DNA of 64,000 nt from CAYXUG01 sp964468655. Its GTDB lineage: Bacteria > Fidelibacterota > Marinisomatia > Marinisomatales > CAYXUG01. Each line of letters starts with the position of its first letter. Within the stretch, counting starts at the first letter, position 1. This document shows, one piece after another, positions 40,901 through 48,504 of this stretch. The notes below the pieces were generated by a model. The model was not told the origin of the DNA. It was given only the letters and a program-made list of their open reading frames with translations, and made no database searches. The stretch spans positions 28,065 to 92,064 of the forward strand of contig CAYXUG010000001.1 in assembly GCA_964468655.1 (NCBI GenBank), given 5' to 3'. A program made the position numbers and the translations under genes.

Positions 40901-41052
40901 GCCGTTTGGTGGAAACTTTGATCAATGAAAATATGGAGTCGGGATATCATGAGATCAAATGGAATGCATCAAATGTATCCAGCGGTGTTTACATTTATAA
41001 ACTCACTTCTGGCTCTAATCAAATAACCAAAAAGATGATATTATTAAAATAG
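37945..41052 (+). CDS. LVIVD-repeat (choice-of-anchor B) secreted protein with T9SS tail
   Basis: 1,035 residues with a signal peptide ending VFTQ. Residues about 20-345 are a beta-propeller of LVIVD-type repeats: TSIVDVTTDPYNP, IQVVNIEDPENAE, IHILDLSNPAQP, VYIIDVSDKSNP and LQILDITDPTNP. A domain with FDFPFYGESYSECIVNANGW and FGFWDDLNPVNDQC (about 350-620) is closely shared with the next gene. A beta-sandwich, the WNMVGLPV/WNLISGTT module, the LPPVPPAGAFDIRFGGDLK segment and a type-A sorting domain finish it. LVIVD proteins are common in marine FCB genomes but their function is unknown. The gene is followed after 25 bases by the subtilisin gene, with GGAGGAAT between. Confidence 0.75.
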   Translation: MKRLYLLLFFPIAVFTQSWNTTLIANLDYSQSLNDIWGYHASNGKEYALVGLTNGTSIVDVTTDPYNPTEVAFIPGGYSTWRDIKTWDRYMYVGTEASDGIQVVNIEDPENAELVYTWTQISSSHNIHIHDGYLYIVGASGDDIHILDLSNPAQPVKVGGWNGEYIHDLYVRGDIIYACGIYSSTVYIIDVSDKSNPVTITDWSYSGMAHACWLTEDGNYLVTADETSGGYIRIWDISNYSNINQVAVWYPEGGASNSVHNVFVRDNYLYASYYVYGLQILDITDPTNPTLAGYYDTFPGNSGLYDGAWGAYPFTESCYTYVSDMVGGLYVVDFDGCVSADAALSYSPEFFDFNLDSGQSSSGTLTVTNVGEEESILYYNVSKTALSPFENTGGGPDSEGHFWSDSNMEPSIEYEWIDITATGTQISFPNNDQAADPINIGFDFPFYGESYSECIVNANGWMGFGSDNNSWDNTSIPDGSAPIPAIFGFWDDLNPVNDQCNQYCSGEVYVHSNSERFVVSFNQVAHWWTGYENSFYDFQMVLYSNGEIQVNYNEITGNHSATIGMQGENGSAGLQVGFDNSADDNNDYASNQLSLVFRQAESIDWLSLTSSTGGMNGQLEMGEAVFFTVEADADELDGGEYFANIKLNTNAEPMVVIPVNLTVSGDEPPEENVEIHTQLGWNMVGLPVDTDDNSVGALFPDAIDGTLYSYDGTYQNESELEIGKGYWLRFSTAEINSVSGAGFDEINLFLNESWNLISGTTYPSAIVDPDGIIISGTIYGYDNGYYNTTELEPGYSYWVRTSASGMITLASGTARSVGELEYWSDGVNELQFTNAQGRKGKIYFGVSIPKDEILNLSLPPVPPAGAFDIRFGGDLKIGNEGCEILIQNVEWPLNILLEKGTGNKEPGSGHWVLVDDVNGKEYSLNENGPIKITEPTDRLILYKNTLTPEHFALSQNYPNPFNPVTTINYSIEVPGIASLQIFDITGRLVETLINENMESGYHEIKWNASNVSSGVYIYKLTSGSNQITKKMILLK
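40642..40676 (+). repeat. Degenerate 7-base-periodic segment (GGAACTG type)
   Basis: Five heptads (gggactg, ggaacaa, ggaaccg, ggctctg, ggcactg) with invariant first G and fifth C, in frame, at the cassette position homologous to the repeats at 20083, 28814 and 44087. Confidence 0.7.
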
Positions 41053-41077
41053 ATTTAGATTTTTTGGAGGAATAATC

Positions 41078-44000
41078 ATGATAAAGCGTAACATTGTATT
41101 TGTATTACTTTTGGTCCTGGGGATGTGTTTTGGTAATGAAGTTAATTATGTTGATAATCAGCTCATTGTCAAATTTCAACCTGATTTAAAAGAAGTTGAT
41201 CTGACTCAAATGTTTCACAATACGGGGTATACCGTAGAAAAATTACTTGTAAGGCGATTAAACTTGTGGCTGATTTCTACAGACCCATCGAGGACAGAAA
41301 CAACAATAGATGCTTTGGAGGTGATGAAAGAAAAACCTGGGGTTATATTTGCGCAGCTTGATCATTTAGTAACCCAGCGGGAATTCCGGGTTGAACCCAA
41401 TGACCCCTATTTTTCTCAGATGTGGGATATGCACAACACAGGTCAAAGCGGTGGAACGGTAGATGCTGATATTGATGCCCCGGAAGCATGGGATTTGAAT
41501 ACCGGCGGAATGACAGCTCTAGGGGATGAAATTGTGGTGGCAGTTGTGGATGGCGGTGTGCAGACATCACATCAGGATTTAGCGGAGAATATATGGGTAA
41601 ATGAAAATGAAATACCCGGCAATGGTGTTGATGATGATGGTAACGGATATGTGGATGACATTAACGGTTGGGATGCGTACAGCAATGACGGTTCCATTCC
41701 TTCTGACAGTCATGGCACTCACGTTTCCGGTACGATTGGCGCAAAAGGCAATAATGGCACAGATGTTGTTGGTGTGAGTTGGAACGTAAAAATCATGGCT
41801 ATTGCAGGTGCGTCAGGTACGACCTCAACCATTAGTATTGCTTATGGATATGTGTTGGATCAAAAATCTCTATGGTTTGAAACGGATGGACAAAAAGGAG
41901 CAAATGTTGTTGCAACAAACAGCAGTTTTGGTGTGGATTATGCAGACTGCACTTCAGGATCGTATCCTGTATGGAATGATCTTTACAATGCAATGGGTGA
42001 AGTCGGAATATTGAGTGCGGCTGCGACTATTAATGCCAATCAAAATGTAGATCAAATCGGAGATGTTCCTACAGGATGTGACAGCGATTACCTGATTTCA
42101 GTCACAAATACCACACGCAACGATGTGAAATACAGTTCTGCAGGTTACGGTGCAACAACCATTGATCTGGGGGCTCCCGGGACAGACATATGTAGTACTG
42201 TACCTACGAACAGTGTCAGCTGCTCATATACGGGGACTTCCATGGCAACGCCTCACGTAGCAGGAGCGGTTGGATTCCTTCATGCAGTCGCATCACCGGC
42301 ATTGGCTCAATTATGTTTGGATGATCCTGCCTTAGGAGCGCAGACCATAAAGCAGGCAATTCTTGATAATGTCGATCCACTATCAAGTCTTCAGGGTGTA
42401 ACAGTTAGCGGAGGAAGATTGAATCTTTACAATTCATCTCTTGCTCTCAGCGGTGCCATGCCATCCTTGCAGTATTCCCCAGGGTCCTTTGATGTTATCC
42501 TTAATCCTGATCAATCAATTACAGATTATCTTACGATCACAAATAACGGTGAAGATGATTCTGAACTGCATTACACTATAAGTATCTCACCGTTCGAGAA
42601 TCCGGGAGGAGGTCCTGATGGTGAAGGAAACTTCTGGGCAGATTCGGACAATGAATCTTCCATCCCCGTCGATTGGATCGATATTTCAGGTATAGGTACA
42701 CAACTTTCTTTTCCTCACAACGATGAGGCAGCCGATCCTGTCAGTATTGGATTTGATTTCCCTTTTTATGGTGAAACCTATTCCCAATGCATTGTAAATG
42801 CCAACGGGTGGGTTGGTTTTGGTTCAGATAATACAACATGGGACAACACATCAATTCCCAGTATATCTGCACCCAGTCCAGCCATTTTTGGTTTTTGGGA
42901 TGATTTGAATCCTGTAAACGATCAATGTAACGAGTACTGTTCAGGGAATGTCTATTATCATTCCAATTCCGAGCGTCTTGTAGTTTGGTTTGATGAAGTG
43001 GCGCATTGGTGGACGAATAATGAAAACAGTTTTTATTCATTTCAGGTGGCGCTTTATTCCACCGGGGATGTGCAGTTAAATTACGGCTCCATTACAGGGA
43101 CTCATTCTGCATCCATTGGTATGCAGGACGAGACTGGTTCTGTGGGTCTTCAAGTATCTTATAATGGAGATTATGCCCATAATGATTTATCTATTGGATT
43201 TACGGGTGAACCAAATTGGGTAACAGTTTTTCCCGATCAAGGAGTTGTTTATGCAAATAATTCTGAAAATGTTGAAGTCAGTTTTAACAGCAACGGACTG
43301 GCAAACGGAGGTTACAATGCCTCAATGAAGATAAGCAGTAACGGCGGTACTTGTACAATACCAGTCACAATGACGGTGTCAGGTGAATCTCAGGGTATGC
43401 CTGTTTCCTACATAGAGGGGTGGAATTTAATTGGACTCCCTCTGACAGTTGAAAACAGTTATTATTTATTTCTTTTCCCTGATGCAATTGAAGGTACATT
43501 ATATTCCTATACCGGTGTTTATGAGAGTGAGTCAAATTTAGAGAATGGAAGCGGTTATTGGTTGAGGTTCAATCAGCAGGGAAATGTCTCAGTATCAGGT
43601 TCTCCGTTGAATTCACTTCCTATTTCAATTTCGGAAGGGTGGAACCTGCTTTCCGGAATTTCATCCCCGGTTGGTGCGGAGGATATATCTGACCCGGGCA
43701 ATATTTTGATCCCAGGAACCCTTTATGGCTATAACGGAACGTATTACAATGCAGTCTCAATTGAACCGGGAAGTGGTTACTGGGTTCGTTCCATTTCCGA
43801 CGGTGAGATAACACTTTCAAGTTCTGGTCCAAGCAGAAAACTTGCCGAAACTCAGAATGATTTGTTGAGTGAATTGGGTTCACTCATTTTTACGAACAGT
43901 GATGGATTTTCCGGAACACTTTTTTGTGGTGTTCTTCTTTCAGATGAGGAATTATTGAGTTATTCACTACCGCCAGTACCCCCGGCAGGCGCATTTGATA

Positions 44001-44500
44001 TCCGGTTTGGAGGTGACCTGAAAATAGGAAATGAAGGAAATGAAATATTGGTTCAGAATGAAGTTTGGCCGTTAACTGTTGAATTCCGCAATCCGCAATC
44101 CGCAATCCCAAATGTTGATGAGTGGTATCTATTGGATAAGGCAAGGGGTAAAGAATATGAATTGAACGGGAATGGAACAGTTGAAATCACAGACCCGACA
44201 GAACGGCTTACTCTATACAGAAGCACATTAATACCCGAACACTTCGCGCTTTATCAAAATTATCCCAATCCGTTTAATCCTGTGACTACAATACAATTTT
44301 CAGTAGAGACAAATAGCAAAACGTCTTTACAGATATTTGATATTACGGGACGTTTGGTGGAAACACTGGTCAATGAAAATCTGGAACCGGGATATCATGA
44401 AATAACATGGAATGCAACCAATGTATCAAGCGGAGTTTACATTTATAAATTAACAACAGATGCCGGGCAATTGACAAGAAAGATGATCTTGCTTAAATAA
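41078..44500 (+). CDS. S8 subtilisin-like serine protease with T9SS tail
   Basis: 1,140 residues: signal peptide (about 1-19), an I9/fervidolysin-like propeptide (about 20-115), and an S8 catalytic domain (about 120-465). Its triad is Asp158 (VVDGGVQTSHQDL), His212 (HGTHVSGTIGA) and Ser388 (GTSMATPHVAG). The sequence FDFPFYGETYSQCIVNANGW with FGFWDDLNPVNDQC is the same domain as in the preceding LVIVD gene. Then come the WNLIGLPL/WNLLSGIS module, LPPVPPAGAFDIRFGGDLK and a type-A sorting domain (YQNYPNPFNPVTTIQFSV to LTRKMILLK). All catalytic residues are present, so it should be an active extracellular or surface protease for protein degradation. GGAGGAAT precedes the start. Confidence 0.88.
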   Translation: MIKRNIVFVLLLVLGMCFGNEVNYVDNQLIVKFQPDLKEVDLTQMFHNTGYTVEKLLVRRLNLWLISTDPSRTETTIDALEVMKEKPGVIFAQLDHLVTQREFRVEPNDPYFSQMWDMHNTGQSGGTVDADIDAPEAWDLNTGGMTALGDEIVVAVVDGGVQTSHQDLAENIWVNENEIPGNGVDDDGNGYVDDINGWDAYSNDGSIPSDSHGTHVSGTIGAKGNNGTDVVGVSWNVKIMAIAGASGTTSTISIAYGYVLDQKSLWFETDGQKGANVVATNSSFGVDYADCTSGSYPVWNDLYNAMGEVGILSAAATINANQNVDQIGDVPTGCDSDYLISVTNTTRNDVKYSSAGYGATTIDLGAPGTDICSTVPTNSVSCSYTGTSMATPHVAGAVGFLHAVASPALAQLCLDDPALGAQTIKQAILDNVDPLSSLQGVTVSGGRLNLYNSSLALSGAMPSLQYSPGSFDVILNPDQSITDYLTITNNGEDDSELHYTISISPFENPGGGPDGEGNFWADSDNESSIPVDWIDISGIGTQLSFPHNDEAADPVSIGFDFPFYGETYSQCIVNANGWVGFGSDNTTWDNTSIPSISAPSPAIFGFWDDLNPVNDQCNEYCSGNVYYHSNSERLVVWFDEVAHWWTNNENSFYSFQVALYSTGDVQLNYGSITGTHSASIGMQDETGSVGLQVSYNGDYAHNDLSIGFTGEPNWVTVFPDQGVVYANNSENVEVSFNSNGLANGGYNASMKISSNGGTCTIPVTMTVSGESQGMPVSYIEGWNLIGLPLTVENSYYLFLFPDAIEGTLYSYTGVYESESNLENGSGYWLRFNQQGNVSVSGSPLNSLPISISEGWNLLSGISSPVGAEDISDPGNILIPGTLYGYNGTYYNAVSIEPGSGYWVRSISDGEITLSSSGPSRKLAETQNDLLSELGSLIFTNSDGFSGTLFCGVLLSDEELLSYSLPPVPPAGAFDIRFGGDLKIGNEGNEILVQNEVWPLTVEFRNPQSAIPNVDEWYLLDKARGKEYELNGNGTVEITDPTERLTLYRSTLIPEHFALYQNYPNPFNPVTTIQFSVETNSKTSLQIFDITGRLVETLVNENLEPGYHEITWNATNVSSGVYIYKLTTDAGQLTRKMILLK
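44087..44107 (+). repeat. Heptanucleotide tandem repeat CGCAATC x3, in frame
   Basis: Three perfect copies encoding NPQSAI-like residues, at the same position in the C-terminal cassette as the CATCCAA repeat at 20083. Confidence 0.85.
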
Positions 44501-44624
44501 GGAGTCAATTTCCGTTTAATTGCATTATTGAGCGTAGTAGGTCCCAATCACATTAGTAAGTAATATATATTTAATTATTAAATCTTCATCCTTTTACTTT
44601 TGTTTTTTTATCAACAAAAATAAC

Positions 44625-44653
44625 TTGACTTAATAGATAGTATTGCTCATATT
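44625..44653 (+). promoter_or_regulatory. Putative ssb promoter
   Basis: TTGACT (44625-44630), a 17-base spacer and CATATT (44648-44653), 56 bases upstream of the ssb start, in a 209-base interval that otherwise shows only AT-rich sequence. Confidence 0.4.
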
Positions 44654-44709
44654 TTTTGCAGGAAGGGCTGGCTTATGGAGCAAACAACGTAAAAAGAAAG
44701 GGATGAAAA

Positions 44710-45114
44710 ATGCATAAAGGAAGCATAAATAGAGTCATATTGGTTGGTCATCTTGGGGGCGATCCGGAAAGCCGCTACTTACCTTCGGGGGACGCTGTAA
44801 CCAATTTCAGTCTCGCTACAAATGAATCGTGGAAGAAGAATGACGGCGAGTATGAAGACCATACAGAATGGCACAAGTGTGTCTCATTTGGTAAGCAGGC
44901 AGAATCTGCCAGCAAACTGCTTAAAAAGGGTCAAATGATCTACTTCGAAGGAAGACTCAGAACAAGATCGTGGGAAGATAAAGACGGTGTAAAGCGGTAT
45001 ACCACAGAAGTGGTTGGTGATATGTTCACCATGTTAGGCAGAAAGCCGGAAATGGCCGGGCAGGAAGCGTCATCGAACGGCGGCGGTGAATCTGAAGATG
45101 ATTTACCGTTCTAA
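44710..45114 (+). CDS. ssb: Single-stranded DNA-binding protein
   Basis: 134 residues with the OB fold pattern of bacterial SSB: INRVILVGHLGGDPESRYLPSG at the N-terminus, FSLATNESWK, EWHKCVSFGKQAE and LKKGQMIYFEGRLRTRSWEDKDG. It ends in the acidic tip EDDLPF that recruits replication and repair proteins. It protects single-stranded DNA in replication, repair and recombination. The linker is short, giving a protein smaller than the E. coli one, as is common in this group. It appears to be transcribed alone from the promoter upstream; a 183-base interval separates it from lrp. AAAGGGATG precedes the start. Confidence 0.95.
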   Translation: MHKGSINRVILVGHLGGDPESRYLPSGDAVTNFSLATNESWKKNDGEYEDHTEWHKCVSFGKQAESASKLLKKGQMIYFEGRLRTRSWEDKDGVKRYTTEVVGDMFTMLGRKPEMAGQEASSNGGGESEDDLPF

Positions 45115-45181
45115 AGTTGAACTAAGATAAACTAAAATTTCCCCAACCCGGAATATTCCGAGGTAAATATAACCGGATACT

Positions 45182-45257
45182 TTTATATTTAGGGAAAGGT
45201 GTATTACCTCCTGTACCTAAATATTTAAGGTAAATCCTTCATAAAACCTAAATATTT
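45182..45257 (+). promoter_or_regulatory. Candidate Lrp operator: repeated CCTAAATAT motifs
   Basis: ACCTAAATATTT occurs at 45215-45226 and 45246-45257, 31 bases apart (about three helical turns), and the inverse, TTTATATTTAGG, at 45182-45193. All lie just upstream of the Lrp-family start at 45298, as expected for autoregulation. Confidence 0.4.
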
Positions 45258-45297
45258 CTTGTTATATCCTGCCTTTCATCTTATTATCCCGCCCACC

Positions 45298-45756
45298 ATG
45301 CTTGACGATAAAGATACATTAATTCTGGATTTTCTGCAAAAAGATGGGCGAATGACTGCAAAAAATCTTGCTGAAAAAGTGAGTTTATCAATCCCGGCCA
45401 CCGCGGAAAGGATTAAAAAACTTGTTGAGGGGTATTACATTAAAGGGTTCCACGCAACGGTACATCCAAAAAAACTTGGATTTGATGTTACTTCATTTAT
45501 TTTAGTTGTCATGGCTTCATCAGACCATTATGAGGATTTTGTTTATAAAGCTGAAGAATCAAAAGAAGTTTTAGAGTGTCATTCTGTAACTGGTGAAGGA
45601 TCGCATCTGTTGAAAATAAGAACTCAAAACACATCGTCTTTGGAGAGTCTGTTGGAGGATATTCAAAGCTGGTCCGGTGTCATCAGAACCCATACCATGG
45701 TGGTCATGACAACGTTTAAAGAGGGCAATCAATTGGATTTAAGAGCGGACGATTGA
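45298..45756 (+). CDS. Lrp/AsnC-family transcriptional regulator
   Basis: 152 residues from the ATG at 45298; a TTG 39 bases upstream would add a non-family extension. The N-terminal winged HTH reads DTLILDFLQKDGRMTAKNLAEKVSLSIPATAERIKKL, where the recognition helix follows the family pattern. The C-terminal RAM domain (about 60-145) has GFDVTSFILVVM, VLECHSVTGEGSHLLKIR and SWSGVIRTHTMVVM. Members sense amino acids and act as global or local regulators. It overlaps the next gene by 4 bases, placing it at the head of a nitrogen-assimilation operon, so it may control those genes and itself. The effector cannot be told. Confidence 0.88.
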   Translation: MLDDKDTLILDFLQKDGRMTAKNLAEKVSLSIPATAERIKKLVEGYYIKGFHATVHPKKLGFDVTSFILVVMASSDHYEDFVYKAEESKEVLECHSVTGEGSHLLKIRTQNTSSLESLLEDIQSWSGVIRTHTMVVMTTFKEGNQLDLRADD

Positions 45757-46886
45757 AAACGGATTATAAAGTTGTTATTATTGGAGCCGGTGTTGTTGGA
45801 TTAGCCGTTGCAAGAGGATTGGCATTGCATAATATTGGGTCGATTCTTATTATTGAAAAAGAAGACGGATTCGGCAGGGGTATTTCAAGCAGAAACAGTG
45901 AAGTTATTCATTCGGGGATTTATTATCCCAAAAACAGCTTGAAAGTAAAATATTGTCTGGAAGGCCGGGAAAAATTGTACCCGTTTTGCAAAAAGAACGA
46001 CGTCTGGCACTCCCGGTGCGGAAAACTGGTTGTGGCGCAAAAGGGTCAGGAAAATGAATTATCCCACCTTTTCCAGAATGCTCAAATTAATGGTGTTCCT
46101 GATTTAGCCATGATTGGCAAAAATGAAATATCATCCCTTGAACCAAAAATATCTGCCGAATCAGCATTATTTATTGGATGTACTGGCATTGTATCGGCAC
46201 ATGAATTGATGATAGCTTTTCAGCGAATTTCAGCGGAGGCAGATCATGACTTGCTGGTAAAGGCAACCGTTATGGGCGCTAAGGTTGAAAGTGGTATTTA
46301 CTCTTTATCTGTGGAAGGTCCCGGCGACGCATCTTACGATGTGAAATCGGAATGGGTAGTTAATTCAGCAGGTTTAAGTAGCAGTAAAATTGCGTCATTT
46401 TTATGGAAACCTGATAAAAATAAAATTCCCGAAATAAGATTTTCCAAAGGGTCTTATTTTAAACTTGGATCTCAATGGCGGCATGAGGTAGCCCATCTAA
46501 TTTACCCCATTCCGGATAAGGAACACGATTCTTTGGGGATACACCTGAGCTTTGACGCAGCAGGAGATTTAAAACTAGGCCCTGATGCAGATTGGCTTGA
46601 AAATAAAGTGGAAAATTATAATATTCCAAAAAACATTATTGAAAAATTTTTCTCCGCCGGGAAACGATATCTTCCCTCGCTGAAAAAGGAAGATTTAAGT
46701 CCTGATTTTGCAGGTATTCGTCCCAAACGGGTTGTAGAGGAAAGCGAATTTTCAGACTTTTATATCAGTCACGAAGAAGATAAAGGATTCCCGGGTTGGA
46801 TTAATCTTTTGGGAATTGATTCCCCAGGGCTAACCTCGGCCATTGCTATTGGTGAAGATGTGGCCAAGTGGATTGCTGGAGTATAA
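45753..46886 (+). CDS. lhgO: FAD-dependent oxidoreductase, L-2-hydroxyglutarate oxidase-like
   Basis: 377 residues of the DAO superfamily. The dinucleotide-binding motif VVIIGAGVVGLAVARGLA is at residues 7-25. Family features of LhgO/L2HGDH follow: SSRNSEVIHSGIYYPKNSLK, RCGKLVVAQ, ISSLEPKISAESALF, GCTGIVSAHELM and FAGIRPKR. The reaction would be L-2-hydroxyglutarate to 2-oxoglutarate, passing electrons to O2 or the quinone pool. The start is TTG within a TTGA overlap with the lrp stop. It sits between lrp and amtB-PII-glnA; because 2-oxoglutarate is the main effector of PII proteins, the location is meaningful. A related alpha-hydroxyacid or glycerol-3-phosphate-like substrate is the main alternative. 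Confidence 0.7.
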   Translation: MKTDYKVVIIGAGVVGLAVARGLALHNIGSILIIEKEDGFGRGISSRNSEVIHSGIYYPKNSLKVKYCLEGREKLYPFCKKNDVWHSRCGKLVVAQKGQENELSHLFQNAQINGVPDLAMIGKNEISSLEPKISAESALFIGCTGIVSAHELMIAFQRISAEADHDLLVKATVMGAKVESGIYSLSVEGPGDASYDVKSEWVVNSAGLSSSKIASFLWKPDKNKIPEIRFSKGSYFKLGSQWRHEVAHLIYPIPDKEHDSLGIHLSFDAAGDLKLGPDADWLENKVENYNIPKNIIEKFFSAGKRYLPSLKKEDLSPDFAGIRPKRVVEESEFSDFYISHEEDKGFPGWINLLGIDSPGLTSAIAIGEDVAKWIAGV

Positions 46887-46893
46887 TGGATAC

Positions 46894-48093
46894 ATGATAC
46901 AGCCACTGGACAATTTATGGGTGTTACTGTCAACATTTCTGGTATTCCTTATGCATGCCGGGTTTGCAATGGTGGAAGTGGGATTCACTCGCGCAAAAAA
47001 TGCAGTTAACATTCTAACAAAGAATTTTATGACTATCGGATTTGGATTTATTGTGTTTTATGCATTGGGGTACGGTTTTATGTTTGGGGTCAGTTTCAAC
47101 GGATTGATTGGATTTTCAAATTTTTTCACAATATCTTTTGTGGAAATGGATATCACCATTACTCCCGAAACATTCTGGCTGTTTCAGGCAGCGTTTTCAG
47201 CAACAGCAGCCACCATTGTTTCAGGTGCCGTTGCTGAACGGATTCATTTTCGATCTTACTTTATAATGGTTATTATTCTGGTTGGCATTATCTATCCTGT
47301 GGTAGGTCACTGGGTTTGGGGAGGTGGGTGGTTGTCTGAATTGGGATTCCACGATTTTGCTGGTTCTACAGTCGTTCATTCTGTTGGCGGGTGGAGCGCA
47401 TTTACAGCGGCATGGCTGTTAGGTCCACGGTTGGGGAAATATGGTAAAAATGGTAAAATTTTTCCCATACAGGGCCATAATATACCCTTAGGTGCACTGG
47501 GTGTTTTTATTCTTTGGTTCGGCTGGTATGGATTTAACACAGGCAGCAATCTTTCTGCAGACTATTCAGCAATCAGCCATATTGCAGTTACAACAACGCT
47601 GGCAGCAGGAGCGGGAACTCTTGGCGCACTTCTTTATACTTGGGTGAGGTATTCAAAACCTGATTTAAGTTTGACCCTCAATGGCGCATTGGCAGGTCTT
47701 GTCGGAATTACTGCCGGGTGTGATGTAATATCCATTCCTTCTTCCATTGCTGTAGGGTTCATCGCTGGAATAATTCTCGTTATATCTGTAAAGTTTATCG
47801 ATGAAAAACTGAAAATTGATGATCCAGTGGGTGCAATTTCTGTCCACGGTATCAATGGTGTTTGGGGGACATTGGCAGTGGGTATTTTTTCTTCTGATGT
47901 ATCATTCACCACACAGTTGACAGGTGTTATTTCTGTATTTGGTTATGTAATAGCAGGGACGTTTTCCCTATTTTCGATGGTCAAATTTTTTATTGGTTTC
48001 AGAGTAGGTGAACGGGAAGAAATTTTGGGTCTTGATATTGGAGAGCATGGCATGGAATCGTATGCTGGATTTCAAATTTTTACAACCGATTAG
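46894..48093 (+). CDS. amtB: Ammonium transporter
   Basis: 399 residues from the ATG at 46894, 7 bases after the previous stop. Eleven or so membrane segments are visible, with Amt signatures: AGFAMVEVGFTRAKNAVNI, FQAAFSATAATIVSGAVAER, VVGHWVWGGGWL, DFAGSTVVHSVGGWSAF and FILWFGWYGFNTGS. The pore histidines appear in STVVHSVGG and in AISVHGINGVWG. There is no added regulatory C-terminal domain. It imports ammonium at the inner membrane and is normally plugged by the PII protein encoded immediately downstream, followed by glutamine synthetase. An earlier in-frame TTG at 46843 would overlap the oxidoreductase by 44 bases and is not favoured. Confidence 0.95.
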   Translation: MIQPLDNLWVLLSTFLVFLMHAGFAMVEVGFTRAKNAVNILTKNFMTIGFGFIVFYALGYGFMFGVSFNGLIGFSNFFTISFVEMDITITPETFWLFQAAFSATAATIVSGAVAERIHFRSYFIMVIILVGIIYPVVGHWVWGGGWLSELGFHDFAGSTVVHSVGGWSAFTAAWLLGPRLGKYGKNGKIFPIQGHNIPLGALGVFILWFGWYGFNTGSNLSADYSAISHIAVTTTLAAGAGTLGALLYTWVRYSKPDLSLTLNGALAGLVGITAGCDVISIPSSIAVGFIAGIILVISVKFIDEKLKIDDPVGAISVHGINGVWGTLAVGIFSSDVSFTTQLTGVISVFGYVIAGTFSLFSMVKFFIGFRVGEREEILGLDIGEHGMESYAGFQIFTTD

Positions 48094-48105
48094 AGGAATG
48101 AACCT

Positions 48106-48450
48106 GTGAAACTCATAATTGCGATTATTCAGCCCGAAGAACTTCCTGACATCAAAGAGGAATTATTAAAAAGGAAGATTTATAAGTTTACCATTTCCAA
48201 TGCATTGGGACAGGGTATGGAAATTCCAATCCATGAAATTTACAGGGGAATTGCTCATGATATAAAGCTATTAAAGAAAGTTCGTCTGGAAATTGCCGTG
48301 AATGATGAATTTGTGGATCTTGCCCTTGATGCTATTACCACTGTAGCAAAATCAGCCAAGGATGGCGGGAGAGGGAAAATATTTATTATACCAATTGAAG
48401 AATGTGTTCGAATACGAACCGACGAAAGAGGAAAAGAAGCAATTGGGTAA
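48106..48450 (+). CDS. glnK: PII nitrogen regulatory protein
   Basis: 114 residues starting at GTG 48106, with GAGG 8 bases upstream. PII features: MKLIIAIIQPEELPDIKEEL, a T-loop whose IHEIYRG aligns with the family's HTELYRG and keeps the modifiable Tyr, KKVRLEIAV, and the nucleotide-binding DGGRGKIFIIPIEECVRIRT. Most of the T-loop before that Tyr is atypical (NALGQGMEIPIHEI lacks the usual GFGRQKG), so contacts with AmtB may differ. PII binds ATP, ADP and 2-oxoglutarate and reports nitrogen status to AmtB and glutamine synthetase. The amtB linkage favours GlnK-type naming. Confidence 0.9.
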   Translation: MKLIIAIIQPEELPDIKEELLKRKIYKFTISNALGQGMEIPIHEIYRGIAHDIKLLKKVRLEIAVNDEFVDLALDAITTVAKSAKDGGRGKIFIIPIEECVRIRTDERGKEAIG

Positions 48451-48504
48451 TTTACTAATTGCCGTAACTGGTTAACCAAAGAAGAAAATAGAAAGGGACT
48501 AACT

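Noticed and set aside
44530..44545. ATTGAGCGTAGT, a partial match to the palindrome loop near the GIY-YIG gene
   Set aside because: Only half of the loop matches and no complementary arms are present, so it cannot be claimed as a third copy.
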